A stretch of DNA of 64,000 nt from Streptomyces sp. NBC_01689 (GCF_036250675.1 NZ_CP109592.1:8742001-8806000), one strand, 5' to 3'. Shown: positions 16,156 to 25,133, numbered from the stretch's first letter. A program made the numbers and translations. The notes: generated by a model from the sequence alone, not told the origin.

Positions 16156-16518
16156 GTGCATTCAGGCCGGAGTCCAGGTCAGGCAGTCCTCTCGCTGTCG
16201 ACGCGCGAGGTCGGTCCGGGAACCGTGATAGCGGTCGCCGGAGAGGCGGATCTCGACAACGTGGGAGGGCTCAGCAGCGCCCTCGACGCGGCGGCACGCA
16301 CTCCCGCGGGGCCGGTGGTCCTGGACCTGGCGGAGCTGACCTTTGCGGACTCGACCACGATCAACGTCGTCCTGCGGGCCTACGGCGTCCTCGGCGACCG
16401 GCTGAGACTGGCCACGCTCACCCCGATCCTGGAACGGGTGCTGAGTGTGACCGGGGTCTCCGAGGTGGTGCCGGTCTTCCGTACCGTGGCCGAGGCGCTG
16501 GAGAGCGATGCGGTCTGA
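16156..16518 (+). CDS. STAS-domain anti-sigma factor antagonist
   Basis: A 120-residue STAS protein: VIAVAGEADLDNVGGLSSAL, VVLDLAELTFADSTTINVVL and LATLTPILERVLSVTGV are the core strands and helices. The phosphoacceptor motif, DSSG in SpoIIAA, is DSTT here (residues 65-68), so Thr67 would take the phosphate. The GTG start has AAGGA 5 nt upstream. It neighbours PP2C phosphatases and an HATPase, the classic partner-switching set. Confidence 0.88.
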   Translation: MHSGRSPGQAVLSLSTREVGPGTVIAVAGEADLDNVGGLSSALDAAARTPAGPVVLDLAELTFADSTTINVVLRAYGVLGDRLRLATLTPILERVLSVTGVSEVVPVFRTVAEALESDAV

Positions 16519-16525
16519 GAGCGGG

Positions 16526-17509
16526 TCAGACGGAGTGGCCGGGCCCGGGAAGGGCCTGATACCCGTCGGCCAGCGACGGACCGAGCGAGCGCAGCGCGCT
16601 CAGCAGGCCGTCCAGATCGCCGTCCGGCATGCGCAGCAGGGCGTTCCGGATCCAGTCGTCGCGCCGCTCGCGCACCCGGCCGAGCACGGACCGGCCGTGC
16701 CGCGTCAGGCTCAGGCCGACGCCCCTGCGGTCCGCGGCAAGGGGCACGCGGGCCAGCAGCCCCGCGTCCTCAAGCGTGTCGCACACCCTGCTGGCCCGGG
16801 AGCGGCTGATCCGCGCCCGGTCGGCGAGCGCGGCGAGGCTCAGCCCGGGCGACGCGCCGACCAGGGACAGCGCACGCAGCAGCGAGGGCGACAGCCGGCC
16901 GTCGACGGCGACCGCCGTACGGGCGGACACGGAGACCAGGATCTCGGCCACGGCCGCGAGCTGGTCGGCCGCGCGGAGCAGTACGTCGTCCCGGACCCGG
17001 GGCGGTGCGGTGTCCGCCGCGGGCACCCGCGGGGCCCGGCCGTCCGGACCGGGAAGGAAGCTCCCGTCCGGAGCCGGCGGGGAGTCCTCGTCCGCGGTCC
17101 GGGAGAGGCGTCCGTCGCTGCCCGGCACGGAGCTCTCGCCGACTGTCGGCGGGAAACGCCCGTCCGCGGTCAGGGGCAGGTGTCCCCCCGGTGTGGGAAG
17201 GAAGCTCTCGTCCGGAGCGGGCCGGAGGAGGCCCTCTTCCGCAACCGGCACGGTGCTCTCGTCCCGGACCGGGAGGAAGATCTCGTCCGGTCCCCGGAAC
17301 GGTCCTCCGCCCTCCCCTTCGTCGTGCGCTCCACCGCGTTTCCCGCCGCCGTGACTTCCGTCGCTCCCCGGTCCGCCGGGAGGACCCCCGCCCGGCTCCG
17401 CGTCCGGACCGCGGGGCGAGCCCGTGTCCTCGTCCGTCCCCCGCGGGGAGCCGTCGTGCCGTCCCCGGGGCGGCCCGCCGTCCCGTCCCTCGGGGGTCTG
17501 TCCATCCAT
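16526..17509 (-). CDS. MarR-family regulator with long disordered N-terminus
   Basis: A 327-residue protein from ATG 17509. Residues about 172-320 are a MarR domain (LLRALSLVGASPGLSLAALA, RISRSRASRVCDTLEDAGLL, wing AADRRGVGLSLTRHGRSVL). The first 170 residues are Gly/Pro/Asp/Arg-rich and contain degenerate repeats (DESFLPTPGG, DGRFPPTVGE, DGSFLPGPDG), which is unusual for this family. A start nearer the domain cannot be excluded, but no internal Met or ribosome site is convincing. A palindrome at 17594-17608 may be its operator. Divergent from the HATPase gene. Confidence 0.75.
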   Translation of the reverse strand: MDGQTPEGRDGGPPRGRHDGSPRGTDEDTGSPRGPDAEPGGGPPGGPGSDGSHGGGKRGGAHDEGEGGGPFRGPDEIFLPVRDESTVPVAEEGLLRPAPDESFLPTPGGHLPLTADGRFPPTVGESSVPGSDGRLSRTADEDSPPAPDGSFLPGPDGRAPRVPAADTAPPRVRDDVLLRAADQLAAVAEILVSVSARTAVAVDGRLSPSLLRALSLVGASPGLSLAALADRARISRSRASRVCDTLEDAGLLARVPLAADRRGVGLSLTRHGRSVLGRVRERRDDWIRNALLRMPDGDLDGLLSALRSLGPSLADGYQALPGPGHSV

Positions 17510-17593
17510 CCGTCCGCACCCTTTGCTCGTACCGGAGACTCGGTGACCCGTCAGTCCCTCCGAATGTTGGCCCTGCCCCTTCGCGCCGGTATG

Positions 17594-17608
17594 ACACCGG
17601 TACGGTGT
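17594..17608. promoter_or_regulatory. Palindrome between MarR and HATPase genes
   Basis: ACACCG-GTA-CGGTGT is an exact 6-bp-arm palindrome 85 bp upstream of the MarR start. CCGGTA is also directly repeated across it (17586 and 17597). Likely site for the divergent MarR protein. Confidence 0.45.
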
Positions 17609-17779
17609 GGGGATCGTGTGCCGAAGGGGGCGACGGCGGTCCGCGGCGCGGGCCCCGGACGCGGTGCGCGGCGCGGGAGCATCGGGGTGAGTGCGGAGGG
17701 CGCCACGGGGTATGCGCTCCTGTGCGGCGGCGTCCGGACGCGCGGCCGGCGGACATATCGGCATCCGAGAGAGAACCAC

Positions 17780-18232
17780 ATGATCGAGCACTTGGACGGA
17801 GCAGTGATACCGCCTGGCTTCGACGTGCCCGTGGACCCGCTCCGGCGGGCGGCGCACTACACCGGCGAACCGGGGTGCATCGCCGACGCGCGCGCCTTCG
17901 CGGAGCTGTTCCTCGAACAGCTCCGGTCGGAGTGGTGCGCCGAGATCGACGCCCGGGCCGACGGCGACCTCCTGCTCGTGGTGAGCGAACTGGTCACCAA
18001 CGCGGACCGGCACAGCCACGGGCCGTACATCCTGGAGCTGGAGGGGACCGACGTCTCCGTCACCGTCACCGTCTACGACAGCAGCGCCACCCTGCCGCGG
18101 CGCTACCCGCGTGATCCGCAGCGCATCGGGCGGCACGGACTGGAGATCGTCCACGCGCTGGCGACGGAGGTGACCGTCGGGCGCGTTCCGGTCGGCAAGT
18201 GCGTCAAGGCACAGCTCGACCTGCGCCGTTGA
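17780..18232 (+). CDS. HATPase-domain protein (RsbW-like anti-sigma/kinase)
   Basis: A 150-residue GHKL ATPase of the HATPase_c_2 type. The N-box is LVVSELVTNADRHS (Glu70, Asn74) and the G-box is GRHGLEIVHALATEV. Such proteins phosphorylate STAS antagonists and sequester sigma factors. The start has GAGAGAGAA upstream of ATG 17780. Cys residues at 33 and 53 are uncommon for the family. It is 152 bp before the receiver-PP2C gene on the same strand and probably forms part of one signalling unit with the STAS protein at 16156. Confidence 0.88.
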   Translation: MIEHLDGAVIPPGFDVPVDPLRRAAHYTGEPGCIADARAFAELFLEQLRSEWCAEIDARADGDLLLVVSELVTNADRHSHGPYILELEGTDVSVTVTVYDSSATLPRRYPRDPQRIGRHGLEIVHALATEVTVGRVPVGKCVKAQLDLRR

Positions 18233-18384
18233 CCCGGCCGCCCGCGCGGCGGGAACGGAGCGGGTGCGACGGTCCGACAGGCCGTGGGGCCGCCGAGCCG
18301 ACCGCCCGAGGCACGAACCGGGACGGGATACCAGTAGGCTCGCCACAGTCGATGGTCGGCGTCGGTCACTCAAGGGGGACGAAC

Positions 18385-19623
18385 GTGGCGGATCCCCTGC
18401 CGCGGATCGGTGAACGTACCGCGGTACCGCACCAGATCAGCTCCGACCCCCGCTGGGGCCTGGACGCCGCCGCGGCGCTGCTGCTCGTCGAGGACGACGC
18501 CGGCGACGCCCTGCTGGTGCGGGAAGTTCTGGCCGACAGCGGTCTGCCGATGGACGTCACCTGGTGCAAGTCCCTCGCCGAGGCGCGCGCGTTCCTGGAA
18601 TCCTCCAAGCACGCGGTGTGCGTGCTGCTGGACCTGCACCTGCCTGACACCCACGGACTGAGCGCGGTACGCCTGGTCCGGGACGCCTCACCGGACGCGG
18701 CCGTGGTCGTGCTCACCGGACTCGCCGAGAACGAGGCGGGCCTCGCCGCGGTCGCGGAGGGAGCCCAGGACTTCCTCTCCAAGGACGGTCTGAACCCGGA
18801 GGAGCTGAGCCGGGCCGTCCGGTACGCCCTCCAGCGCAAGCAGGTGGAGCGCTCCAGCGCCGAGCTCCAGGCGAGCAGGCTGCTGGCCCAGGAGAACGCC
18901 CGGCTGGAGCGCGGGCTGCTGCCCACGCCCCTGCTGCGCGGCGACCGCTGCCAGGTCGCCTCCCGCTACAGCCCGGGACGCGACCACGCCCTGCTGGGCG
19001 GCGACTTCTTCGACGTCGTCGAGAGCGAGGACGGCACGGTCCACGCGGTGATCGGGGACGTGTCCGGCCACGGCGCCGCCGAGGCGGCTCTCGGGGTCTG
19101 TCTGCGGGTGGCCTGGCGCGCCGCCGTGCTCTCGGGCTGCGTGGGTCCGGCGCAGGTCCGTCTCCTGGAGGAGATCCTCGAGGCCGAACGCGCCGAGGAC
19201 TACATCTTCGCCACCCTCACGATCCTCCGGCTGTCCCCGGACCACAGCCGGCTGACCGTGATCCGTGCCGGACATCCGGGCCTGCTCGTCCGCACCTCCC
19301 ACGGCATCGAACTGTTCGAGCCTCCGGTGGGACCCGCGCTGGGACTGGTCCCGGGCGGGGCGCACTGGCCGGAGACCGAGCTGCCCGCGCACGACATCAG
19401 CGCCGTGACACTGTTCACCGACGGTCTCTTCGAGGGCGTCGTGGGCCCGGACCAACGGCTGGGCGAGGAAGGACTGCTCGCGGTGGCGAGGAAACACATG
19501 GATCTGCACGGCCGCCCGTTCGTCGACGCGGTGGTCGAGGACGTGGCCGCGCAGAGCACCTTCCACGGAGGCCTCGCCGACGACGTGGCGGTCCTGCACC
19601 TGGCGACGGACGGCAGGTCGTGA
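18385..19623 (+). CDS. Response regulator with PP2C/SpoIIE phosphatase output
   Basis: A 412-residue protein. Residues 31-150 are a receiver domain (acidic pocket VEDD, phospho-Asp83 in LLDLHLPDTHG, Lys133 in LSKDGLN). A coiled-coil linker (about 150-178) leads to a SpoIIE-type phosphatase with metal ligands in LGGDFFDV and GDVSGHG, then VTLFTDGLFEG and GLADDVAVL. This RsbU-like design couples a histidine kinase signal to dephosphorylation of a STAS protein. GTG 18385 has AAGGGGG upstream. The stop overlaps the kinase GTG by 4 nt. Confidence 0.93.
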   Translation: MADPLPRIGERTAVPHQISSDPRWGLDAAAALLLVEDDAGDALLVREVLADSGLPMDVTWCKSLAEARAFLESSKHAVCVLLDLHLPDTHGLSAVRLVRDASPDAAVVVLTGLAENEAGLAAVAEGAQDFLSKDGLNPEELSRAVRYALQRKQVERSSAELQASRLLAQENARLERGLLPTPLLRGDRCQVASRYSPGRDHALLGGDFFDVVESEDGTVHAVIGDVSGHGAAEAALGVCLRVAWRAAVLSGCVGPAQVRLLEEILEAERAEDYIFATLTILRLSPDHSRLTVIRAGHPGLLVRTSHGIELFEPPVGPALGLVPGGAHWPETELPAHDISAVTLFTDGLFEGVVGPDQRLGEEGLLAVARKHMDLHGRPFVDAVVEDVAAQSTFHGGLADDVAVLHLATDGRS

Positions 19624-21266
19624 CCCGTACCCCGAGGAACCCGGAGCCCGCCGACGAGGCCGCGCCGCGCAGGGCCGGCGGAGTCGCCCGGCTGACCGTG
19701 CAGGGCTGGATCCATGTCGTCCTCGCCGTCAACGTACTCCTGGTGATCGTCTTCGCGGTGTCCGGCGGGGTCCTCCAGGCCCGCGCCGACGACCGCACCG
19801 ACCTGCTCACCGACCGCATCCAGCCCGCCCGTTCCACCGCCTTCCAGCTGGAGACCTCGCTGGTCGACCAGGAGACGGGCGTACGGGGCTACGTACTGAG
19901 CAAGGACGACAGCTTCCTGGAGCCGTACGAGTCCGGAGGACGCGACGAGGCGACACTGCGCGCCCGTCTGAGCACGCTGCTCACCGACCAGCCCCGGATC
20001 GCGGCCGACCTGCGCGCCGTCCAGCGGGCCGGGGACGCGTGGCGCCGTGACTACGCCAGGCCCCTGATCGACTCGGTCCGTGGCGGCGGACGCGGTGTCC
20101 CCGGGCTGGAGGCGAGCAAGGCCCAGTTCGACCGGACCCGCGACCTGCTGTCCACCATGGAGACGCACCTCGGTGAGGTGCGCGACCGGACCCGCGCCTC
20201 GGTGGAGGAGAGCCGGCAGTCCCGCAACCTGTTCTTCGGCGGGACACTCGCCGCGTTCCTCGCGGCCGGACTGGCACTGACCCTGATGCTGCGCCGCATC
20301 GTCGGACGGCCGCTGAGGACCCTCGAAGCCGCCTCGGTCGACGTCAGCGGCGGAGCCTTCGAGCGGACGATCCGGCTCCACGGCCCCAGGGACCTGGAGT
20401 CGGTGGCCCGGGCCGTCGAGGAGATGCGCCGCCGCATCGTCGAGGAACTCTCCGCCTCCATGGCGCGCGAGACCCTCCTCGAGGAACGCACCGCGGAGCT
20501 CGACAGCCAGACGCTGGAGCTGAAGCGCTCCAACGCCGAACTGGAGCAGTTCGCCTACGTCGCCTCCCACGACCTGCAGGAACCCCTGCGCAAGGTCGCG
20601 TCGTTCTGCCAGCTCCTGGAGAAGCGTTACGGCGACCGGCTGGACGACCGGGCGAAGCAGTACATCGACTTCGCCGTCGACGGTGCCAAGCGCATGCAGA
20701 CCCTCATCAACGACCTGCTGACCTTCTCCAGGGTCGGCCGCGTGGGCGAGAAACTGGTGCCCGTCGCGCTCGACGACGTACTGGACCGGGCACTGGGCAA
20801 CCTCAGCGTGGCCCTGGACGAGACCGGCGCCCGCGTGGTGCGCGAGGGGCCGCTGCCCACCGTGACGGGCGACGCGACCACCCTCACGATGCTCTGGCAG
20901 AACCTGGTCGGCAACGCCGTGAAGTTCCGCGACCCCGGGCGGCAACCCGAGATCGTCGTCCACTGCGAGGCGGCGGACGGGCAGTGGCGGCTGGGAGTGC
21001 GCGACAACGGGATAGGCATCGACGCCGAGTTCAGGGAGAAGGTCTTCGTCATCTTCCAGCGGCTGCACGGCCGTGACGAGTACGACGGCACCGGGATCGG
21101 GCTTGCCGTCTGCCGGAAGATCGTCGAGCATCACGGTGGCACCATCACCCTGGACGGCGCCGCGGGCGAGGGCACGGACGTGTCCTTCACCCTGCCCATG
21201 GCGCGGCCCGAACCCGATCCCCGGGTCGACGAAACAGCGCGCCCAGCCGAAGGAGCACGTACGTGA
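19620..21266 (+). CDS. CHASE3 sensor histidine kinase
   Basis: A 548-residue membrane kinase: short cytoplasmic N-terminus, TM1 about 30-52, extracellular CHASE3 domain ([21 protein letters not shown]) to about 195, TM2 about 203-224, HAMP, coiled coil, then HisKA with phospho-His317 in [13 protein letters not shown]. The ATPase domain has the N-box [26 protein letters not shown] and [12 protein letters not shown]. The DLQEPLRK H-box is of the cyanobacterial-phytochrome-like class that pairs with Rcp1-type receivers; such a receiver follows with a GTGA overlap. The upstream receiver-PP2C gene is coupled in the same way. Confidence 0.94.
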   Translation: MTRTPRNPEPADEAAPRRAGGVARLTVQGWIHVVLAVNVLLVIVFAVSGGVLQARADDRTDLLTDRIQPARSTAFQLETSLVDQETGVRGYVLSKDDSFLEPYESGGRDEATLRARLSTLLTDQPRIAADLRAVQRAGDAWRRDYARPLIDSVRGGGRGVPGLEASKAQFDRTRDLLSTMETHLGEVRDRTRASVEESRQSRNLFFGGTLAAFLAAGLALTLMLRRIVGRPLRTLEAASVDVSGGAFERTIRLHGPRDLESVARAVEEMRRRIVEELSASMARETLLEERTAELDSQTLELKRSNAELEQFAYVASHDLQEPLRKVASFCQLLEKRYGDRLDDRAKQYIDFAVDGAKRMQTLINDLLTFSRVGRVGEKLVPVALDDVLDRALGNLSVALDETGARVVREGPLPTVTGDATTLTMLWQNLVGNAVKFRDPGRQPEIVVHCEAADGQWRLGVRDNGIGIDAEFREKVFVIFQRLHGRDEYDGTGIGLAVCRKIVEHHGGTITLDGAAGEGTDVSFTLPMARPEPDPRVDETARPAEGART

Positions 21267-21706
21267 CCAGCCCCGTCGAACCCATTCAGGTACTGCTGGT
21301 CGAGGACGACCCCGGCGACGAGCTCATGACCCGGGAGGCGTTCGAGGACAACAAGATCCGCAACGCCCTGCACGTCGTACGGGACGGCGAGGAGGCCCTC
21401 GACTTCCTCTACCGCGTCAACCAGTACGTGGACGCGCCGCGGCCCGACCTGATCCTGCTCGACCTCAACCTGCCCAAGTACGACGGCCGTCAGGTGCTGG
21501 AGCGCATCAAGTCGGACGACGAACTGGCGCACATCCCGGTCGTCGTCCTCACCACCTCCTCCGCCGAGGAGGACATCCTGCGCAGCTACAAGCTCCACGC
21601 CAACGCCTATGTCACCAAGCCGGTCGACCTCGACCAGTTCATCGCCGCCGTGCGGCAGATCGACGACTTCTTCGTTTCCGTGGTGAAGCTGCCGAAGAGC
21701 TCCTGA
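21263..21706 (+). CDS. Rcp1-like single-domain response regulator
   Basis: A 147-residue stand-alone receiver. Acidic pocket VEDDPGD, phospho-Asp67 in [13 protein letters not shown], Thr in VVLTTSS and Lys119 in YVTKPVDL are intact. The extended alpha1-beta2 region with [10 protein letters not shown] is typical of phytochrome-type Rcp1 receivers. AAGGAG precedes the GTG, which overlaps the kinase stop. It probably serves as phosphate shuttle or sink for the kinase and the receiver-PP2C protein. Confidence 0.93.
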   Translation: MTSPVEPIQVLLVEDDPGDELMTREAFEDNKIRNALHVVRDGEEALDFLYRVNQYVDAPRPDLILLDLNLPKYDGRQVLERIKSDDELAHIPVVVLTTSSAEEDILRSYKLHANAYVTKPVDLDQFIAAVRQIDDFFVSVVKLPKSS

Positions 21707-21719
21707 CCACCGCCGCACC

Positions 21720-21739
21720 CGCCCGTCCATGAACGGGCG
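21720..21739 (+). terminator. Hairpin after the kinase/receiver operon
   Basis: CGCCCGT-type arms with exact 7-bp pairing (ends at 21720 and 21739) enclose the loop CCATGA, just 13 nt after the receiver stop. No U-tract; a modest terminator candidate. Confidence 0.4.
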
Positions 21740-21820
21740 AAGTCGGGGAAGAGGGACAGGGGCGGCACCGACCTTGCCGACCAGCGGAATCAGTTGTCGA
21801 GACGCGAGGGTGGGCTTCCC

Positions 21821-23269
21821 ATGAGAAGGCGCAGGACAGGGCGGCGAACGGGCGCCGGGACGGCCAGGCTGCCGGACCTCGGACCGGTGCTGTCGGCCGG
21901 CGCCTCCGGGTGGCGCCGCACGGTGGCGGGCGGTCTCCTGTGGGCCGGCGCGGCCGCGGCTCTCGGCGCGTCCGGGGACCGGACCGCACGGCGGGCGGCC
22001 CTGCGAGGCATCGGCACCGTCGCGATCGCCTCGGCCGTGACCCGCGCCGTCGCCCGGCCCGCCGTGCGCAGGTCCGGGCAGCCGCTGGACGCGGCCGGCC
22101 GGATCGCCTCCGCGGCCGCCTTCGCGGCCGCGGTGCTCCTCGAAGCCCCCCGGTACGGCCTGTTCGTGGTGCCGGGCGCCGCCGCTCTGACGGCGGCCCG
22201 CCTGCGCGCGGAGGTCCGCCGCCCGGGGGACGTGGCCGTGGGCATGGCGATAGGAGCCGGTGCCGCGGCCCTCACCGCCCGCTGGTGGCCCGTCAAACCC
22301 GAGGCCGCCGCGGCCGCGGCGCCCCCGCGCCGCCCCGCACCCGCCCTCCCCGGTGGCGCCGGGCTGTACATCGTGGTCAACCCGTCGTCGGGCCTGTCGT
22401 GGAGCGCCGACAGCCCCGACGCGGGCGAGTACCTGCGCACCGCGCTGCCCAAGGCGGACGTCACGGTCGCCCGGCAGGGACAGGACCTCGCGGAACTCCT
22501 GGAGGAGGCCGCCCGGCGGGCGAAGGAGCACGGCGGCGCCCTCGGCGCCTGCGGCGGCGACGGGACGATCAACGCGGCGACCGAGATCGCCGCCCGGCTC
22601 GGCGTCCCGCTCGCGGTCTTCCCCGGCGGCACCTTCAACCACTTCGCCGTGGATCTGGGCAACCAGTCCATGGAGGACGTCGTGGGCGCCGTACAGGCGG
22701 GGGAGGCCGTGGTCGCCGACCTCGGACGGGCCCGCGTGCCCGGCGGACCCGAGCAGGTGTTCCTCAACACCTTCAGCCTCGGCGTCTACTCCGAACTGGT
22801 GGGCGCCCGCGAGAAGCTGGAGGAACGGATCGGGAAGTGGCCGGCGCTCGTGGTGGGCCTCGCCGGAGTCCTCGCCAAGGGCAGCCCCGTGCACGTCTCC
22901 GTCAACGGCCGCCCCAAGCGCCTGTGGCTGCTCTTCGCGGGCAACGGCATATACCACCCGGCCGGATTCGCACCCACCTACCGGACCCAGCTGGACGACG
23001 GTCTGCTGGACGTCCGCGCCGTGGACGCCGGCACCCCGCTGGCCCGGACGCGCCTCCTGCTCGCGGTACTGACCGGCACCCTGCACAACAGCCGGGTCCT
23101 GACCACCGCGCAGGTGCGCGCCCTGCGCCTCGAAGTGCTGCACGGAGACCCGCAGTTCTCCTACGACGGCGAGGTCACCCGGGTCGCGTCCGGCCGGCTG
23201 GTGCTGGACAAGGTGACGCGGGCCGTGACGCTGTACCGGCCCGCCGAGAAGGACCAGTGGCTGCGCTGA
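21821..23269 (+). CDS. Diacylglycerol kinase-like protein with degenerate PAP2 domain
   Basis: A 482-residue protein. The C-terminal half (about 181-482) is a DAGK-family lipid kinase: VVNPSSG, CGGDGTINAA and FPGGTFNHFA are the nucleotide-binding loops. The N-terminal half aligns by eye with the PAP2 domain of actinobacterial PAP2/DAGK fusions, including the tail PGDV...GAAALTARWWP, but PSGH reads AAGR (92-94) and SRxxxGxH reads ARLRAEVR (126-133), so both catalytic His are Arg. The phosphatase half should be inactive while the kinase looks intact. The ATG at 21821 follows GAGGGTGG. Confidence 0.82.
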   Translation: MRRRRTGRRTGAGTARLPDLGPVLSAGASGWRRTVAGGLLWAGAAAALGASGDRTARRAALRGIGTVAIASAVTRAVARPAVRRSGQPLDAAGRIASAAAFAAAVLLEAPRYGLFVVPGAAALTAARLRAEVRRPGDVAVGMAIGAGAAALTARWWPVKPEAAAAAAPPRRPAPALPGGAGLYIVVNPSSGLSWSADSPDAGEYLRTALPKADVTVARQGQDLAELLEEAARRAKEHGGALGACGGDGTINAATEIAARLGVPLAVFPGGTFNHFAVDLGNQSMEDVVGAVQAGEAVVADLGRARVPGGPEQVFLNTFSLGVYSELVGAREKLEERIGKWPALVVGLAGVLAKGSPVHVSVNGRPKRLWLLFAGNGIYHPAGFAPTYRTQLDDGLLDVRAVDAGTPLARTRLLLAVLTGTLHNSRVLTTAQVRALRLEVLHGDPQFSYDGEVTRVASGRLVLDKVTRAVTLYRPAEKDQWLR

Positions 23270-23310
23270 GGCGCGTCCACCGCGCGGGTCTCCCCGGGTG
23301 AGGGACGACG

Positions 23311-23357
23311 CGAGGGGTGCCGACCCCCTCCGGGACGGAGAGCGTCGGCACCCCTCG
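23311..23357. terminator. Strong bidirectional terminator
   Basis: CGAGGGGTGCCGAC (23311-23324) and its exact reverse complement (23344-23357) form a 14-bp stem; the loop contains a second small stem (CTCC/GGAG). It separates the convergent lipid-kinase and DUF5133 genes. Confidence 0.85.
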
Positions 23358-23380
23358 GTCGCGCCCGCGGCGGGCGGCGG

Positions 23381-23608
23381 TCAGCCGGCGAGTACGGAGT
23401 CGTCGGCCGTCCGGGCCCCCGGCAGCCGGTGACGGGCCGCGACCAGCGCGGCGTCGACATCCTTCGTACCGGTCGAGACGCAGAGCGTGTACGCCAGGTC
23501 CTCCAGGCGCCGGCGGACCTCCGCGCCGCCGTTCTCGGCATGGAGCGCGCGCAGGGTGAGGTACTGCTCGACGAGGTTGCGCAGCACCACGGGGTGGGCC
23601 ATCAGCAC
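23381..23608 (-). CDS. DUF5133 small protein
   Basis: A 75-residue soluble helical protein (MAHPVVLRNLVEQYLTLRALHAENGG, then RRRLEDLAYTLCVSTGTKDVDAALVAARHRL). The RRRLxDLxYTLCVxTGT pattern is what I recall of the Streptomyces DUF5133 family, often near regulatory genes. GTG 23608 has GGAGGA 5 nt upstream. Function unknown; it stands alone. Confidence 0.8.
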   Translation of the reverse strand: MLMAHPVVLRNLVEQYLTLRALHAENGGAEVRRRLEDLAYTLCVSTGTKDVDAALVAARHRLPGARTADDSVLAG

Positions 23609-23749
23609 GGTGTCCTCCGGACGGGTGGGCCGACAGGTCGGCGGGTCTCCGCCGTCGGCTACCCCGTCCCCGCGGGCGTAGTCGATCCGGCTCCGCGAGG
23701 GCCGGAAAACCGGTGGCGGACCCCGGCCGGCGGCGCGATGCTCGGGGAC

Positions 23750-24337
23750 ATGGCCGACACCGACTCCGCGCAGTCACCGAGTCCCCGGTCCGGTCGGAGC
23801 TTCGCCTGGTGGGACATGTTCGTCCGTCCCGACGACGATCCGCGCACCGAAGGGGGGTTCGTGGGGGAGCGGGACACGCTCGTCGGGTATCTCCGCGACC
23901 AGCGGCTGACGTGGGAGATGAAGTGCGCCGGTCCGGACGCGGAGGCGATGGCCAGGCGTTCGGTCGGGCCGTCGAACCTCTCCCTGCTCGGTCTGGTGCG
24001 CCATCTGGCCGGGGTCGAACAGACCTGGTTCCGGCGGGTGATGGCCGGCCGGGACGTACCCCGGCACCACCGGTCCGAGGACGCCCCGAACGGCGACTTC
24101 GACGGCGCGGTGCCGGACGCCGCCGTGGTGGTGGAGGCTTGGGCCACCTGGCGCTCCGAAGTGGCCTTCGCCGAACGGTTCGTGGACGGGGCCAGGGACT
24201 TCGACGTCACCGGGACGGACGGCGACGAACCGGTCCCGCTCCGCGAGGTGCTGGTGCACATGATCGAGGAGTACGCCCGGCACAACGGCCACGCGGACTT
24301 CCTGCGCGAGCGGATCGACGGCAGGGTCGGCCAGTGA
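23750..24337 (+). CDS. DinB/DUF664 family protein
   Basis: About 195 residues with the DUF664 pattern: GERDTLVGYLRDQRLTWEMKCAG, NLSLLGLVRHLAGVEQTWFRR and MIEEYARHNGHADFLRERIDG. The conserved His residues form the DinB metal site. Proteins of this kind are predicted thiol-dependent transferases or isomerases. The ATG at 23750 or the one at 23738 could be used; ribosome sites are weak for both. Convergent with the methyltransferase gene, 10 bp apart. Confidence 0.85.
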   Translation: MADTDSAQSPSPRSGRSFAWWDMFVRPDDDPRTEGGFVGERDTLVGYLRDQRLTWEMKCAGPDAEAMARRSVGPSNLSLLGLVRHLAGVEQTWFRRVMAGRDVPRHHRSEDAPNGDFDGAVPDAAVVVEAWATWRSEVAFAERFVDGARDFDVTGTDGDEPVPLREVLVHMIEEYARHNGHADFLRERIDGRVGQ

Positions 24338-24347
24338 GAGCGCCCGC

Positions 24348-25133
24348 TCACCGGCCGGCGCCCGCGGCCGACTCCCGCCGGACCAGAAGGAGTTCGTGCA
24401 GATAGCGCTTGGTGACCGAGCCCCCGTGGCGGGTCTCGATCAGGTCCGCCACGCACCGCAGCAGACCGCGTCGCGCGGGCGCGTCCAGGGCGCGGTGCCC
24501 GGAGTAGGTCAGCAGCACATCGAGGTACTCCCGCGTCGAGTAGGTGATCTCCCGCGCGAAACGGTACGAGGCGACCCTGCCCCACCGCTCCAGCTCGCCG
24601 GTGTCCGTGGCCACGTCCGCCTCGTCCGACGCCCGCAGCCCGGGCGGGGTCGCCGGGTCCCAGCGCTCGTAGCACTCCTGGACCCGGGCGAAGAAGTCCC
24701 TGCTGCCGCCCGCGACATGGTGGGTGGTGACCACCGCGAGGACTCCGTCCGGGCCGAGCGCCTCGGCCGCCTTGACCACCCGTACGGCCGGATCGATCCA
24801 GTGGAACGCGGTCGCGGACACCACGAGGTCGAAGGGAGCGCGCGGCAGCGGCCACCGCTCGAACTCCGCCACCTCCACCCGTGCCCGGGGGAAGTCGCGC
24901 AGATTGCGCCGCGCCACCGCCGCCAGCGCGGGACCCAGCTCGACGGCCGTCACGTCGCATCCCCGCTGCGCCAGCGGAACGGTGAGCTGCCCGGTTCCCG
25001 GACCGATCTCCAGGATGCGCACACCGGGCCCGAGCCCCACCCGCCGGTCCAGCTCGTCCACCAGCGCCGCCGGATAGCGCGGGCGGGCCCGGTCGTACAG
25101 CTCCGCCGCCTCGTCGAACGTGTCCCGCAGCAC
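24348..25133 (-). CDS. Class I SAM-dependent methyltransferase
   Basis: A 261-residue Rossmann methyltransferase. Motif I is ILEIGPGTGQLTVPLA, then VTAVELGPALAAVARRNL, FDLVVSATAFHWIDP (motif IV region) and ALGPDGVLAVVTTHH. The N-terminal FDEAAELYDRARPRYPAALVDEL is typical of this actinobacterial subgroup. Substrate unknown. GTG 25133 is preceded by GGAGG at 9 nt. Divergent from popR. Confidence 0.9.
   Translation of the reverse strand: MLRDTFDEAAELYDRARPRYPAALVDELDRRVGLGPGVRILEIGPGTGQLTVPLAQRGCDVTAVELGPALAAVARRNLRDFPRARVEVAEFERWPLPRAPFDLVVSATAFHWIDPAVRVVKAAEALGPDGVLAVVTTHHVAGGSRDFFARVQECYERWDPATPPGLRASDEADVATDTGELERWGRVASYRFAREITYSTREYLDVLLTYSGHRALDAPARRGLLRCVADLIETRHGGSVTKRYLHELLLVRRESAAGAGR

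Noticed and set aside
17005..18114. Long plus-strand frame over the MarR N-terminal region
   Set aside because: Arg/Pro-rich shadow frame with no ribosome site or domain; the minus-strand MarR frame ends in a clear wHTH domain.
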